This document shows, piece after piece, positions 24,210 to 32,687 of a stretch of DNA of 64,000 nt (position 1 is its first letter; each line of letters begins with the position of its first letter). The notes beneath the pieces are model-generated. The model was not told the origin of the DNA. It did not search any database and saw only the letters and a program-made list of their open reading frames with translations. This DNA is from Streptomyces sp. NBC_01264 (GTDB lineage: Bacteria; Actinomycetota; Actinomycetes; Streptomycetales; Streptomycetaceae), in contig NZ_JAPEOX010000001.1 of the NCBI RefSeq assembly GCF_026340675.1, forward strand, positions 4,278,001 to 4,342,000. Reading direction: 5' to 3'. Made by a program: the position numbers and the translations under genes.

Positions 24210-25553
24210 ATGACCGACTCGCCTTGGGACTCAGCTCTCCCGCCGATCAAGCCCTTCTACGCCTTCAACGGTGTCGGCGACCCGATCACTCTTCACCGTG
24301 GCGAGATCCACGGTGTACAGGACACCGGCATTCCCGGGGAGGTCAGTCTTCGGTGCTCGCCGATCCTCGGCGTCGACTGGAACACCACTCCCGATCCGGA
24401 CGCGCGTCCCCGCACCCAAGACACAGCCGTCCTCCGGCTCCAGCGGCCGCATGGGCAGGCCGAGGTGGAAGCCTGGACCCGGAACTACGACGAGGGGTGG
24501 ATCAATGGAGCCGCTCTCGGCGAGAGCGATGCGCCACTTACCCGCCTCGTGGCCCACTGGTTCAACCTTCCACGATTCAAAGGTCACCAGTACCTGACAG
24601 ACCGGATTGACGGCGCTGATCGGTTCTGGTCGGGCGGCCGCTGGTCACACGAGGTGGACGGTTGGAAGATCCATCTGGACGTCCGGCCGGATCACAAAGA
24701 GATCTGGGACGAACTGCTCAAGACCCGGCTCTATGCGATGACCCACACGATGCAGATCAGCCGTGCCGATGGACAGCAGTTCACCGCCGCCGAGGCGCGC
24801 CACCTACTCGTGGCTCTGCACTTCGGCATGTCCTTCTGCCTGGGCCGGTGGGTCGCCCCTCTTCTTCCCGTGGGCATCGGAGCTGACGGGGCCGTCGTCT
24901 GGGAGGAATGGGCCGCCCTGCACTGCGATCCCGCCAAGTCGCTGTCCTCGGGCTGGTGGCAGCCGTGGGACCCCGAAGCGCTGGCCAGGTTCATGGACGG
25001 ACTCGTGCCGGCGTTCTCCGACCCTGGCAAGGCCGAGCCCCTGCGACTGCAGATCAGCTACGCGATCACCGCGATCCGGGACCAGGGGTTCGTGGAGCAG
25101 CGAGTGATGATCGGTGCCGCCGGGCTGGAGCACGCCATGTGGCAGAGGCTCGTCCTGGCCGGGGTGCTGACCCGCCGGGAGTACAAGAACACCCGAGTGT
25201 GGAAGGCGCACATCAAGCTGCGAAAGGTCCTTGAGGGGATCAACGTCTCCCTGGACATCGACAAGACCCAGCTGCCCGCCATGGCCCGCTTCATCGACGA
25301 GGCTCTACAGCGGAGCGGGGAGCAACTGGACGGGCCGGAGGCCGTGGCGAGGATCCGCAACTCACTCGTGCACCCTGAGGAAGCTCAGAAGAACATCTAC
25401 GAGATCCCGGGCCTCGTCACGGAAGCCTGGCTGCTCACCCGGCACTACCTGTCGCTGCTTGTCCTTGAGTCACTGGGCTACCGAGGGCCTCACCAGAATC
25501 TGGCACGGATACGCGGCTGGGCCGGCGAGACCGAGGAGACGCCCTGGTCCTGA
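24210..25553 (+). CDS. Large HEPN-like protein of the ApeA type (candidate defence effector)
   Basis: 447 residues. The first ~150 are beta-rich without recognised motif. The middle (about 195-270) has ALHFGMSFCLGRWVAPLLPVGI and a V-W-E-E-W segment, a pattern I associate with large HEPN-domain proteins. The C-terminal third is helical and includes AVARIRNSLVHPEE near residue 383: an R-x4-H motif (RNSLVH) like the catalytic site of HEPN ribonucleases. It ends the regulator-NUDIX operon just before the element's right end, a common place for defence cargo. No match to a named system is certain. Confidence 0.55.
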   Translation: MTDSPWDSALPPIKPFYAFNGVGDPITLHRGEIHGVQDTGIPGEVSLRCSPILGVDWNTTPDPDARPRTQDTAVLRLQRPHGQAEVEAWTRNYDEGWINGAALGESDAPLTRLVAHWFNLPRFKGHQYLTDRIDGADRFWSGGRWSHEVDGWKIHLDVRPDHKEIWDELLKTRLYAMTHTMQISRADGQQFTAAEARHLLVALHFGMSFCLGRWVAPLLPVGIGADGAVVWEEWAALHCDPAKSLSSGWWQPWDPEALARFMDGLVPAFSDPGKAEPLRLQISYAITAIRDQGFVEQRVMIGAAGLEHAMWQRLVLAGVLTRREYKNTRVWKAHIKLRKVLEGINVSLDIDKTQLPAMARFIDEALQRSGEQLDGPEAVARIRNSLVHPEEAQKNIYEIPGLVTEAWLLTRHYLSLLVLESLGYRGPHQNLARIRGWAGETEETPWS

Positions 25554-25611
25554 GTCAGAACCGGGCCGGATGAACATCCGAACCAGCGCTTGATCGCCGT
25601 CGACCTTATGC

Positions 25612-25860
25612 AGCTTGGCTGGCTGCCTCGTCAGGTGTGATTCCTCTGCGGGCGATGCCGTGTTTGATGCCGCGTCCGCGTATCCATCGCCGCAGGTGGG
25701 CATAGCCGTAGCCCTTGTCGGCGTGGAGCCTTCCGGGCTTACGTCGCCGATGTCCACCGCGGGATGGGTGGTATGCCGCGGACGAGAGGTTCGAGGGTTT
25801 GGCTGTCGTGCAGGTTGGCGCCCGAGATTGCGATGGACAGGAGCAGACCCTGATGAGTGC
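25612..25860 (-). pseudogene. IS5-family transposase C-terminal fragment, frameshifted
   Basis: Two overlapping minus frames carry consecutive transposase parts. The first is ISGANLHDSQTLEPLVRGIP; then, after a shift near 25745, KPGRLHADKGYGYAHLRRW and RGRGIKHGIARRGI. The second part is close to HADKAYDIPHLRKWLRGKRI of the intact IS5 element at 47037. Neither end of an IS is preserved. It sits beside the right end of element I. Confidence 0.75.
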
Positions 25861-25891
25861 AAGAGCCCAGGTCAGTACTCCCGTATGCGTC

Positions 25892-26024
25892 AGCGATGCG
25901 TGAGCGGACGAGGCGGTATCAAGCGTCACACGCCGGATTGGGCACCGTGCCGCGTGGCGCTGACCAGGAGGTTCAGCACCACGCGGCACGGACCGGAACC
26001 GCCCGACACGGATTCGATCCCACT
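25892..26024. repeat. Right-end repeat of element I (copy 1)
   Basis: These ~133 bp up to the attachment core match 39848-39980 with few differences, including the shared GCTGACCAGGAGGTTCAG and GACACGGATTCGATCCCACT. Two copies in front of two att sites mark them as right ends of related elements. Confidence 0.75.
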
Positions 26025-26027
26025 CCG

Positions 26028-26065
26028 AGCGGGTGTCGCAGGTTCGAATCCTGCCGAGGGCACAA
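26028..26065 (+). repeat. Attachment-site copy 2 (junction of elements I and II)
   Basis: 38 bp identical to the tRNA 3' end, from AGCGGGTGTCGC to the CACAA after the acceptor stem. The CCTAA of the anticodon loop is altered (CTCCGAGC), and no tRNA 5' half is present, so it is not a tRNA gene. Confidence 0.85.
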
Positions 26066-26190
26066 CCTGTATGCCGCTGACCTGGGGTTTCTCCCCAGGG
26101 AGGCGCTCTATTCGGCCCCGGACTCCGCGTCCGGGGCCGTTTGCGTGAGCGGACGCGCCGGCGGGCTCCGGGATTCCCGCCGAAGCCGGC
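26066..26190 (-). pseudogene. Remnant of an element I-type integrase C-terminus
   Basis: The ~110 bp after att copy 2 mirror those after the tRNA (10460-10570): the CCTGGG/CCCAG hairpin, the TAG at 26110-26108 and the codons for TAPDAESGAE against TAPDGESGAE in the intact integrase. An 11-bp deletion between GCTCACGCA repeats shifts the frame, and homology ends near 26190. This shows that element II once had an integrase of the same type. Confidence 0.75.
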
Positions 26191-26199
26191 GACCCCGAA

Positions 26200-26445
26200 C
26201 TGTCCGCCATGGTCCTCCGAGGCCTCGCAGTGCGGTGCGGCGACCTCGCCTACCGACCTGAGGCCGACCAGCTCGGCGAAGACTGCGTGGACTACGGCCG
26301 CAACCTCGACAACCCCCGCGCCCTCGCCTACTAGGAGGCCACCCCCGCCAACGCCGCCGCCCAGGACGACGACCGCCGCATGGCCACCAAGCACCTCGCC
26401 TGCCATCTGCGCAGCACAGACCGGGTGCGGATGGTCACCCGGCTT
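26200..26445 (+). pseudogene. Degraded coding fragment of unknown family
   Basis: One plus-strand frame shows strong GC3 bias and protein-like sequence (LSAMVLRGLAVRCGDLAYRP, then RRMATKHLACHLRSTDRVRM) but is broken by TAG at 26333-26335 and has no start. It is probably the tail of a gene whose front was lost with the integrase. Confidence 0.4.
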
Positions 26446-26447
26446 TC

Positions 26448-26615
26448 TCAGCGGATGTGTCGGCGTCCGGAGCGACGCCCGCGCATGCCCAGGTAGACCA
26501 GGGCCGCCACGAAGAGCAGGATGCCGATGAACAGCAAATAGAGCATGCCTTCGGCAGCAACGCCGATGATGCCCAGCACCATCGCCACGATGACCAGGAT
26601 CAAGAAGACCTTCAC
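26448..26615 (-). CDS. Small two-helix membrane protein
   Basis: 55 residues from GTG 26615, with GAGGAGG upstream. Two hydrophobic segments (about 3-20 and 23-43) are followed by an arginine-rich tail MRGRRSGRRHIR, implying a hairpin with the tail in the cytoplasm. No family named. It is downstream of the PRC-barrel gene by 31 bp, so both are probably on one transcript in a stress-related group. Confidence 0.65.
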   Translation of the reverse strand: MKVFLILVIVAMVLGIIGVAAEGMLYLLFIGILLFVAALVYLGMRGRRSGRRHIR

Positions 26616-26646
26616 GACGTGGACACCTCCTCGATCGAACGGGGGC

Positions 26647-27003
26647 TCAGCGGCGGGCGAGCTGCCGCTCGCCGCCCGCACCGGGCCGGTAGGTGAGGCC
26701 GTAGTGCTGGAAGATGCCCGCCTCTTCCTCGGCGGGCAAGACGTCGTCCGTGCCGATCGAAGGGCTCTTCTTCACCAGCGCCTTGTCGTAGTCGACCTTG
26801 ACGTAACCCGGCCCGACGATCGCGCCGCCCAGCGGAACGAAGACCAGCCGGTGCCGGGTGGGCAACCCCACCAGCACGGTGGCCATGGCCGGCTCGTCCG
26901 TGCTGGTGTCCACGTAGACGGCCTCCAGCGCGCCGATCCTGTGCCCGTCCACGTCGACCACGTCGTGGGCACGCCACTCGCGAATGTCCGCTGCCTGGAT
27001 CAT
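26647..27003 (-). CDS. PRC-barrel domain protein
   Basis: 118 residues from ATG 27003 (GAAGGGA about 9 bases upstream). The PRC-barrel is visible as REWRAHDVVDVDGHRIGALEAVYVDTSTDEPAMATVLVG, followed by strands RHRLVFVPLGGAIVGPGYVKVDYDKALV. Two such proteins flank element II's stress genes (the other at 37830). PRC barrels bind partner proteins or RNA; in streptomycetes these small ones are often grouped with general stress genes. No catalytic motif. Confidence 0.8.
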   Translation of the reverse strand: MIQAADIREWRAHDVVDVDGHRIGALEAVYVDTSTDEPAMATVLVGLPTRHRLVFVPLGGAIVGPGYVKVDYDKALVKKSPSIGTDDVLPAEEEAGIFQHYGLTYRPGAGGERQLARR

Positions 27004-27338
27004 CCTCAGGTCCCTTCGCACGATCACAACCCGGCCGGTGCACTTCCTAGCCTGCCCCCGCCTGACGAGGGAAACCAGCTCGGCACACCCCAGCTACGCC
27101 CCTCCCGTCACACCGGTTCTGTGCACCTGCTCCGAGGGGACTCCCGCCAGAGGGGTGAACAGCGGTCATCCCGGGTGCGGTGCGACCGCAGCAAGCCCCG
27201 CGCCGCAGAGCCTCCGCGCGCCCCGATTCGCAGGAAAACGATGCCTCTCAGATGTCCTCACCCTCAGCCCGGCTACCGAGGGAGTCCGTCCCGGCATCCG
27301 CTCGGACCGCGGTCAGCCGCCGGTTCGGGGGAGAACGG
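27004..27338. other. Intergenic region without a recognised gene
   Basis: 335 bp between the PRC-barrel start and the end of the convergent-side regulator gene. I see no coding frame with expected GC3 bias. It must contain the PRC-barrel promoter. Confidence 0.5.
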
Positions 27339-28007
27339 TCACGTGCTGCGCTGGTCGTGGGTGTCCTGGCGGAGCTGGTCGGTGTGTCGGGTCAGGGCAT
27401 CGATGCGTTCGACGAGGTCGGCGTCTTCGGGGCGCAGGTGGGGCCGGGTGTCGGTCAGAGGGCGGACGAGACGCGCGGCGTCGTTCTCGGCGAGGGCCAG
27501 GTTCAGGTCGCCGACCGCCCTCTCGGCGTCGGCCGGGAGACCGGTGAGGGAGGTGACCTGGCCGGCGAGCCGTCGCAGGTCGGCGGCGTTGTCGCGGGCC
27601 CAGGCGGTCACGGTGCGGTCGGCGGCGCGGGTGTCGCGAGTGGCCTGGACACGCTGGTCGCCGGTGCTCCCGGCGGTGCCGGGGCGCAGTCGCAGGTAGC
27701 GGCGTTCGGCGGCCTGCCGGCTGGCGACCCCCAGGGGTCCCGCGAGATCGGCCCAGCTCGCTCCGTGCCCGCGGGCGGTTTCGATCAGTCCGCTCTCCCA
27801 GCCTGCGAGCTGTTCACGGACCTCGCGCAGCGTCAGCAGTGCGGCCAGAGCCGGGTGGGGGCCCGAGTCCGGTGGGGGCGTCGCTTCGGTCGTCGGCCTT
27901 CTGGCGGAGGGTTGTTGCGCGTCCTTGACGGCCCGGTTGATGGCCTCCAGGGCAGCGGCGGCGGCCAGGAAGGGGACGGGTGCGGTCGGCTCGGCAGCCT
28001 CGTTCAT
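27339..28007 (-). CDS. Hsp18-linked transcriptional regulator (HTH)
   Basis: 222 residues. A likely HTH lies near 80-105: ETARGHGASWADLAGPLGVASRQAAERRYLRL, with a basic second helix. The C-terminal part is helical and acidic. This protein type is usually annotated as HSP18 transcriptional regulator because it sits divergent from a small heat-shock gene, as here. It is not the DeoR/ArsR-like RheA. Inverted repeats in the 129-bp shared promoter region are its obvious targets. Confidence 0.75.
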   Translation of the reverse strand: MNEAAEPTAPVPFLAAAAALEAINRAVKDAQQPSARRPTTEATPPPDSGPHPALAALLTLREVREQLAGWESGLIETARGHGASWADLAGPLGVASRQAAERRYLRLRPGTAGSTGDQRVQATRDTRAADRTVTAWARDNAADLRRLAGQVTSLTGLPADAERAVGDLNLALAENDAARLVRPLTDTRPHLRPEDADLVERIDALTRHTDQLRQDTHDQRST

Positions 28008-28024
28008 GACACTCTCCGTCGCTA

Positions 28025-28071
28025 TGTCATCCTCCAGATGACTCCTTGCTTGTCATCGTTTCGATGACAAG
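28025..28071. promoter_or_regulatory. Two inverted repeats between the regulator and hsp20 genes
   Basis: Site 1 (28025-28041) has GTCATC/GATGAC arms around 5 nt. Site 2 (28049-28071) has perfect 10-bp arms CTTGTCATCG and CGATGACAAG around TTT. Both share the GTCATC half-site, so one dimeric protein could bind both; 28049-28071 lies 66 bp before the hsp20 start. Confidence 0.75.
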
Positions 28072-28136
28072 TTACAACGGGAGCACGTTGAAGCGCATTG
28101 GCAGTTTCTGCCTGAACCAACTGGAGGTGTTTCGCG

Positions 28137-28571
28137 ATGTTGATGCGCACTGACCCGTTCCGCGAGATGGACCGGATCGTCCAGCAGCTGTCGGGTAGCT
28201 CGGGTACGTGGTCGAAGCCGTCGGTCATGCCGATGGACGCCTACCGCGAGGGCGACGAATACGTGATCTCCTTCGACCTCCCCGGCGTGAGCAGCGAGGC
28301 GATCGACATCGACGTCGAGCGGAACATGCTGACCGTGAAGGCGGAGCGCCGCCCGGTCGCGAAGGCCAACTCCGTGAAGGTGGAGCTCTCCGAGCGTCCC
28401 CTGGGCGTCTTCTCCCGCCAGATCATGCTGGCCGACACCCTGGACACCGAGCGCATCGAGGCCGACTACGACGCGGGTGTCCTGACCCTGCGGATCCCGA
28501 TCGCCGAGCGCGCCAAGCCCCGCAAGATCAGCATCGGCGGCGAGTCCGGCCGCAAGCAGATCTCCGGCTGA
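28137..28571 (+). CDS. hsp18: Small heat-shock protein Hsp20 (alpha-crystallin)
   Basis: 144 residues. It starts MLMRTDPFREMDRIVQQL, the usual N-terminal arm. The alpha-crystallin domain runs about 35-130 with DAYREGDEYVISFDLPGVSSEAIDIDVERNMLTVKAER and the closing AGVLTLRIPIAERAKPRKI, with the I-x-I-type tail present as ISIGG. It holds denatured proteins in oligomers during heat stress. It is divergent from its probable repressor and followed by two DUF2267 genes in the same direction. Confidence 0.93.
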   Translation: MLMRTDPFREMDRIVQQLSGSSGTWSKPSVMPMDAYREGDEYVISFDLPGVSSEAIDIDVERNMLTVKAERRPVAKANSVKVELSERPLGVFSRQIMLADTLDTERIEADYDAGVLTLRIPIAERAKPRKISIGGESGRKQISG

Positions 28572-28682
28572 ACCCACCCGCACCAGCCGGCTGGTGGAGG
28601 GCGGGGGAGAGCCGATCCCCCTCCGGCACCCCGCCCTCCGCACCCCCGTTTCGCCCCTTCACCCCTTCTCGGAGGCGTCGTG

Positions 28683-29078
28683 ATGTCGATGCGCAGGGAG
28701 TCGTTCCTGGCCCACGTCCAGGAACGCGGCGAGTACGAAACCACGGAAGAAGCCGATCGCGTTGCCCGCGTCGTCCTGGCCCTGCTGGGCGCACACCTGG
28801 TCGGCAGTGTCCGCGCCGAGCTCGCCGCCCGGCTGCCCGAGACGTACGCCCTGATCCTCCTCAACCCCCTCCAGGCCGCAGAACCGCTCTCGCCGGAGCG
28901 GTTCGTCCGTGCTACCGCGGCCTGGATCGAGGGCGCCACCGAGAAAACGGCCCTGTGGGACATCGGTGCCGTCCTGTCCACCACGGTCGCAGCCGCAGGC
29001 GACGTCCTCACCCGGGAAGTCCTGCTCCAGCTCCCGCCCGGCTACGACCTCCTCTTCGGCCACCCCCAGCCCACTTGA
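28683..29078 (+). CDS. DUF2267 protein, first of a tandem pair
   Basis: 131 residues from ATG 28683, GGAGG 7 bases upstream; the overlapping GTG at 28680 is the alternative start. The domain has FLAHVQERGEYETTEEADRVARVVLALLGAHLVGSVRAELAARLPE and the closing LLQLPPGYDLLFGHP. DUF2267 proteins are helical and often sit in general-stress operons; no activity is known. The next gene shares the same core, which points to local duplication. Confidence 0.8.
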   Translation: MSMRRESFLAHVQERGEYETTEEADRVARVVLALLGAHLVGSVRAELAARLPETYALILLNPLQAAEPLSPERFVRATAAWIEGATEKTALWDIGAVLSTTVAAAGDVLTREVLLQLPPGYDLLFGHPQPT

Positions 29079-29128
29079 GCGAAGTCGGCCGCAGACCCGA
29101 ACCCTCGAAGAGAAAGGCAACCGCAGCC

Positions 29129-29572
29129 ATGTACGACCAGCCTCGACCGAACCCGGCCCCGCCCGCCATGTCGTTCGAGCAGATGCTGGAACGAGTGCGC
29201 TACGAGGGTGCGTACCCCACCCTCGACCGCGCCGAGGACGCAGTCCGCACCGTCCTCGCCGCCCTCGGCCGGCAAGTCACCGGCGACGAACGCATCGACC
29301 TCGCGCAGCGCCTGCCCGTCGAGGCCGCCCTCACCCTCACCGCCCAGATCCCCGACACCGAACAGCTCACCGGCTGGGGCTTCGTCAAGGACCTGGCCAC
29401 CCGCACCGGCGCCACCCCCGCCACCGCACGCTGGGACACCGGCGCCGTACTCGCCGTCGTCACCCGCCTCGCGGGGCCCGACCTCCTCGCCCGCATCCTG
29501 CGCCGGCTCCCCGGTGGCTACGCCCTCCTCTTCGGCCAGGCGGAACTGCGCCAACCCCAGCTCGCCGCCTGA
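29129..29572 (+). CDS. DUF2267 protein, second of the pair
   Basis: 147 residues from ATG 29129. It aligns with the preceding protein over its whole length: FEQMLERVRYEGAYPTLDRAEDAVRTVLAALGRQVTGDERIDLAQRLP and RILRRLPGGYALLFGQAE. The N-terminal ~14 residues are proline-rich and absent from its partner. It is 50 bp downstream and probably co-transcribed with the Hsp20 gene group. A perfect hairpin terminator lies 23 bp after the stop. Confidence 0.8.
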   Translation: MYDQPRPNPAPPAMSFEQMLERVRYEGAYPTLDRAEDAVRTVLAALGRQVTGDERIDLAQRLPVEAALTLTAQIPDTEQLTGWGFVKDLATRTGATPATARWDTGAVLAVVTRLAGPDLLARILRRLPGGYALLFGQAELRQPQLAA

Positions 29573-29594
29573 TCCGGTACTCCCATACGGCGGT

Positions 29595-29627
29595 GAGGGC
29601 CCGACCCGATGCACCGGTCGGGCCCTC
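29595..29627 (+). terminator. Terminator of the hsp20-DUF2267 operon
   Basis: GAGGGCCCGACC and GGTCGGGCCCTC are complementary 12-bp arms with a 9-nt loop, positioned between convergent genes, so it could serve both strands. Confidence 0.8.
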
Positions 29628-29660
29628 AGTCCTGCGGCGGGTCCTCGCCGTAGCCGCGGG

Positions 29661-30020
29661 TCAGTTGTCGGAGTAGCTGAAGTCGCCCACGGTCCAGGCG
29701 CTGACGTCCTTGATCGAAATGCGGTACATCCCGCCCGTCTCAGGGATGCCCACGGTCCCCTGCAGGATCCGCGCCACATGGAAGTGCAGATGTGTGGGCG
29801 GACCCTGCTTGGGTGGCGTGGCGGTGAAGATGGCGGCGAACTCGCTCAGGCGGGCGGAATCCGTCAGCACCTCCGACACCCGTTCTCTCCACACGGCTTC
29901 GGGGGCGAGCCGGCCGGTGATCACAGCACCGCCGGTGACCACGGTCAGGGACATCTGGTTGCTCTGCCCGGACTCCACCAGGGCGGCGACGTTCACGAGC
30001 AGCTCGTCAGGCTTCGACAT
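29661..30020 (-). CDS. Gas-vesicle GvpU-like accessory protein (orphan)
   Basis: 119 residues from ATG 30020. The opening VNVAALVESGQSNQMSLTVVTGGAVITGRLAPEAVW and the later THLHFHVARILQGTVGIPETGGMYRISIKDVSAWTVGDFSY follow the layout I remember for GvpU-type proteins: N-terminal helix, beta hairpins, and a final strand describing a surface. No other gas-vesicle gene is in the window, so a gas-vesicle role is doubtful. Streptomyces gvp clusters and general-stress genes are often mixed. The family call is from memory and tentative. Confidence 0.5.
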   Translation of the reverse strand: MSKPDELLVNVAALVESGQSNQMSLTVVTGGAVITGRLAPEAVWRERVSEVLTDSARLSEFAAIFTATPPKQGPPTHLHFHVARILQGTVGIPETGGMYRISIKDVSAWTVGDFSYSDN

Positions 30021-30798
<778 letters not shown>

Positions 30799-30815
30799 GC
30801 GCTGACACGCATTCT

Positions 30816-30857
30816 GCAGCTGGGGCCCGCATCCCTCGGGGTGCGGGCCCCAGCTGC
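30816..30857 (+). terminator. Strong terminator after the cold-shock gene
   Basis: A perfect 16-bp stem (GCAGCTGGGGCCCGCA against its complement) with a 10-nt loop. It isolates the cold-shock transcript from the helicase gene. Confidence 0.88.
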
Positions 30858-31086
30858 ACGCATTTCCCGCGGTGGGTTCACCCGCGGTATCGATCATGGA
30901 GACACTCGGCCGACCGGCCCTTTCGGAGCCGAACCCGAGTGGATTGTTTTTGGTTGTCGCGCCCATATGGCGCCACCTTTTTCCAGCGTCTGAGCCCGTA
31001 CAGATTCCCTGTCCGCCAGATCTGCTTTCGCATTCCATTCGGCCCGTTCTCGCAATTCCCTGCGCCGCTCATACGCTGCGGGAATT

Positions 31087-31109
31087 CCTTGATACGTGCC
31101 GTATCAAGG
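31087..31109 (+). promoter_or_regulatory. Hairpin masking the helicase Shine-Dalgarno
   Basis: CCTTGATAC and GTATCAAGG are perfect arms around 5 nt. The second arm includes the first bases of the AAGGAAGG ribosome site (31106-31113) of the ATG at 31120, so folding would reduce ribosome access. This could be temperature-sensitive control. Confidence 0.55.
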
Positions 31110-31119
31110 AAGGTTCCGC

Positions 31120-32640
31120 ATGAACCCCACACGTACGAACGAGCGCTCCTCCCGCACCCGCGGCCGCACCGGCGGCCCCGCTTTCGGAGCCGGCTCGGGC
31201 TCCGGTTCGGGCCGGGGCAGCCGCTTCGGCTCATCGGCCCCGAGCCGCTCCGGAGCCCCGAGCCGCTCGGGCGGCTACGGTCGTCGGCCCGCTGCGGTGC
31301 AGGGCGAGTTCGCGCCGCCGAAGACGATCACTCCCGCGCTGCCCGCTGTCGAGGCGTTCGCCGACCTGGCCATGCCGGCCCAGCTGCTCGCCACGCTCAC
31401 CCGTGAGGGCATGGCCACGCCGTTCCCGATCCAGGCCGCCACGCTGCCCAACACCCTCGCGGGCCGCGACGTCCTGGGACGCGGCCGCACCGGCTCGGGC
31501 AAGACCCTCGCCTTCGGCCTCGCCCTGCTGGCCCGTACGGCCGGCCAGAGCGCCGAGTCGGGTCAGCCGCTCGCGCTGGTCCTCGTACCCACCCGTGAGC
31601 TCGCGCAGCAGGTCACCGCGGCCCTCACGCCCTACGCCCGGGCGGTCAAGCTGCGCCTGGCCACCGTGGTGGGCGGCATGCCCATCTACCGGCAGGCACA
31701 GGCGCTGCGCGCCGGGGCCGAAGTGGTCGTCGCCACGCCCGGCCGGCTCAAGGACCTCATCGACCGTGGCGACTGCCGGCTGAACCAGGTCGCGATCACC
31801 GTCCTGGACGAGGCCGACCAGATGGCCGACATGGGATTCATGCCCCAGGTGACCGCGCTCCTCGACCAGGTGCGTCCCGAGGGCCAGCGGATGCTGTTCT
31901 CCGCCACCCTCGACCGCAACGTCGACCTGCTGGTGCGCCGCTACCTGACCGACCCCGTCGTGCACTCCGTCGACCCCTCGCAGGGCGCGGTGACCACGAT
32001 GGAGCACCACGTCCTGCACGTGCAGAACTTCGACAAGCAGGCCGCCACGACCGAGATCGCCGCCCGCGAGGGCCGCGTGATCATGTTCCTGGACACCAAG
32101 CACGCGGTGGACAGGCTCACCGAGCACCTGCTGAGCAGCGGGGTGCGCGCCGCGGCCCTGCACGGCGGCAAGTCGCAGCCGCAGCGGACCCGGACCCTCA
32201 CCCAGTTCAAGAGCGGGCACGTGAGCGTGCTCGTGGCGACGAACGTCGCGGCCCGTGGCATCCACGTCGACAACCTCGACCTGGTCGTCAACGTGGACCC
32301 GCCGACCGACCCCAAGGACTACCTGCACCGCGGCGGCCGCACCGCCCGCGCCGGCGAGTCCGGCAGCGTCGTCACCCTGGTCACCCCCAACCAGCGCCGC
32401 GACATGACCCGCCTCATGCAGGCCGCCGGGATCAGCCCGGAAACCACTCAGGTCCACTCGGGCGACGAGGTCCTGAACCGCATCACCGGCGCGCAGGCAC
32501 CCTCCGGCATCCCTGTCACCATCACCGCACCGGTCGTCGAACGCGCCAAGCGCAGTACGGCATCCCGTGGCCGCCGCGGGCCCGCTTCGGCCGCACGGCG
32601 CGCGAGCGCGCGGCAGTCCGCCTTTGATGCGGCGGCCTGA
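31120..32640 (+). CDS. DEAD-box RNA helicase
   Basis: 506 residues from ATG 31120. A 70-residue Gly/Arg/Ser-rich N-terminal extension precedes the core. Motifs in order: Q motif FPIQAATLPN, I GRTGSGKT, Ia PTRELAQQ, Ib TPGRL, II VLDEADQM, III SAT, IV IMFLDTKHAVDRL, V VATNVAARGIHVDNLDLVVN, VI HRGGRTARAG. The C-terminal tail is basic. It unwinds RNA using ATP; pairing with a cold-shock gene suggests a role in cold RNA metabolism. From memory, the same gene order (Csp, DEAD helicase, small conserved protein) is found in streptomycete chromosomes. Confidence 0.94.
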   Translation: MNPTRTNERSSRTRGRTGGPAFGAGSGSGSGRGSRFGSSAPSRSGAPSRSGGYGRRPAAVQGEFAPPKTITPALPAVEAFADLAMPAQLLATLTREGMATPFPIQAATLPNTLAGRDVLGRGRTGSGKTLAFGLALLARTAGQSAESGQPLALVLVPTRELAQQVTAALTPYARAVKLRLATVVGGMPIYRQAQALRAGAEVVVATPGRLKDLIDRGDCRLNQVAITVLDEADQMADMGFMPQVTALLDQVRPEGQRMLFSATLDRNVDLLVRRYLTDPVVHSVDPSQGAVTTMEHHVLHVQNFDKQAATTEIAAREGRVIMFLDTKHAVDRLTEHLLSSGVRAAALHGGKSQPQRTRTLTQFKSGHVSVLVATNVAARGIHVDNLDLVVNVDPPTDPKDYLHRGGRTARAGESGSVVTLVTPNQRRDMTRLMQAAGISPETTQVHSGDEVLNRITGAQAPSGIPVTITAPVVERAKRSTASRGRRGPASAARRASARQSAFDAAA

Positions 32641-32687
32641 GCATCCACGTGATCCGGAAACTGACCCATCTCTGCAGGAGGCAGATT

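Noticed and set aside
26028..26065. Extra tRNA-Arg genes at att copies 2, 3 and 4
   Set aside because: Only the 3' part is present; acceptor 5' strand, D arm and half of the anticodon arm are missing at 26028, 39979 and 51158.
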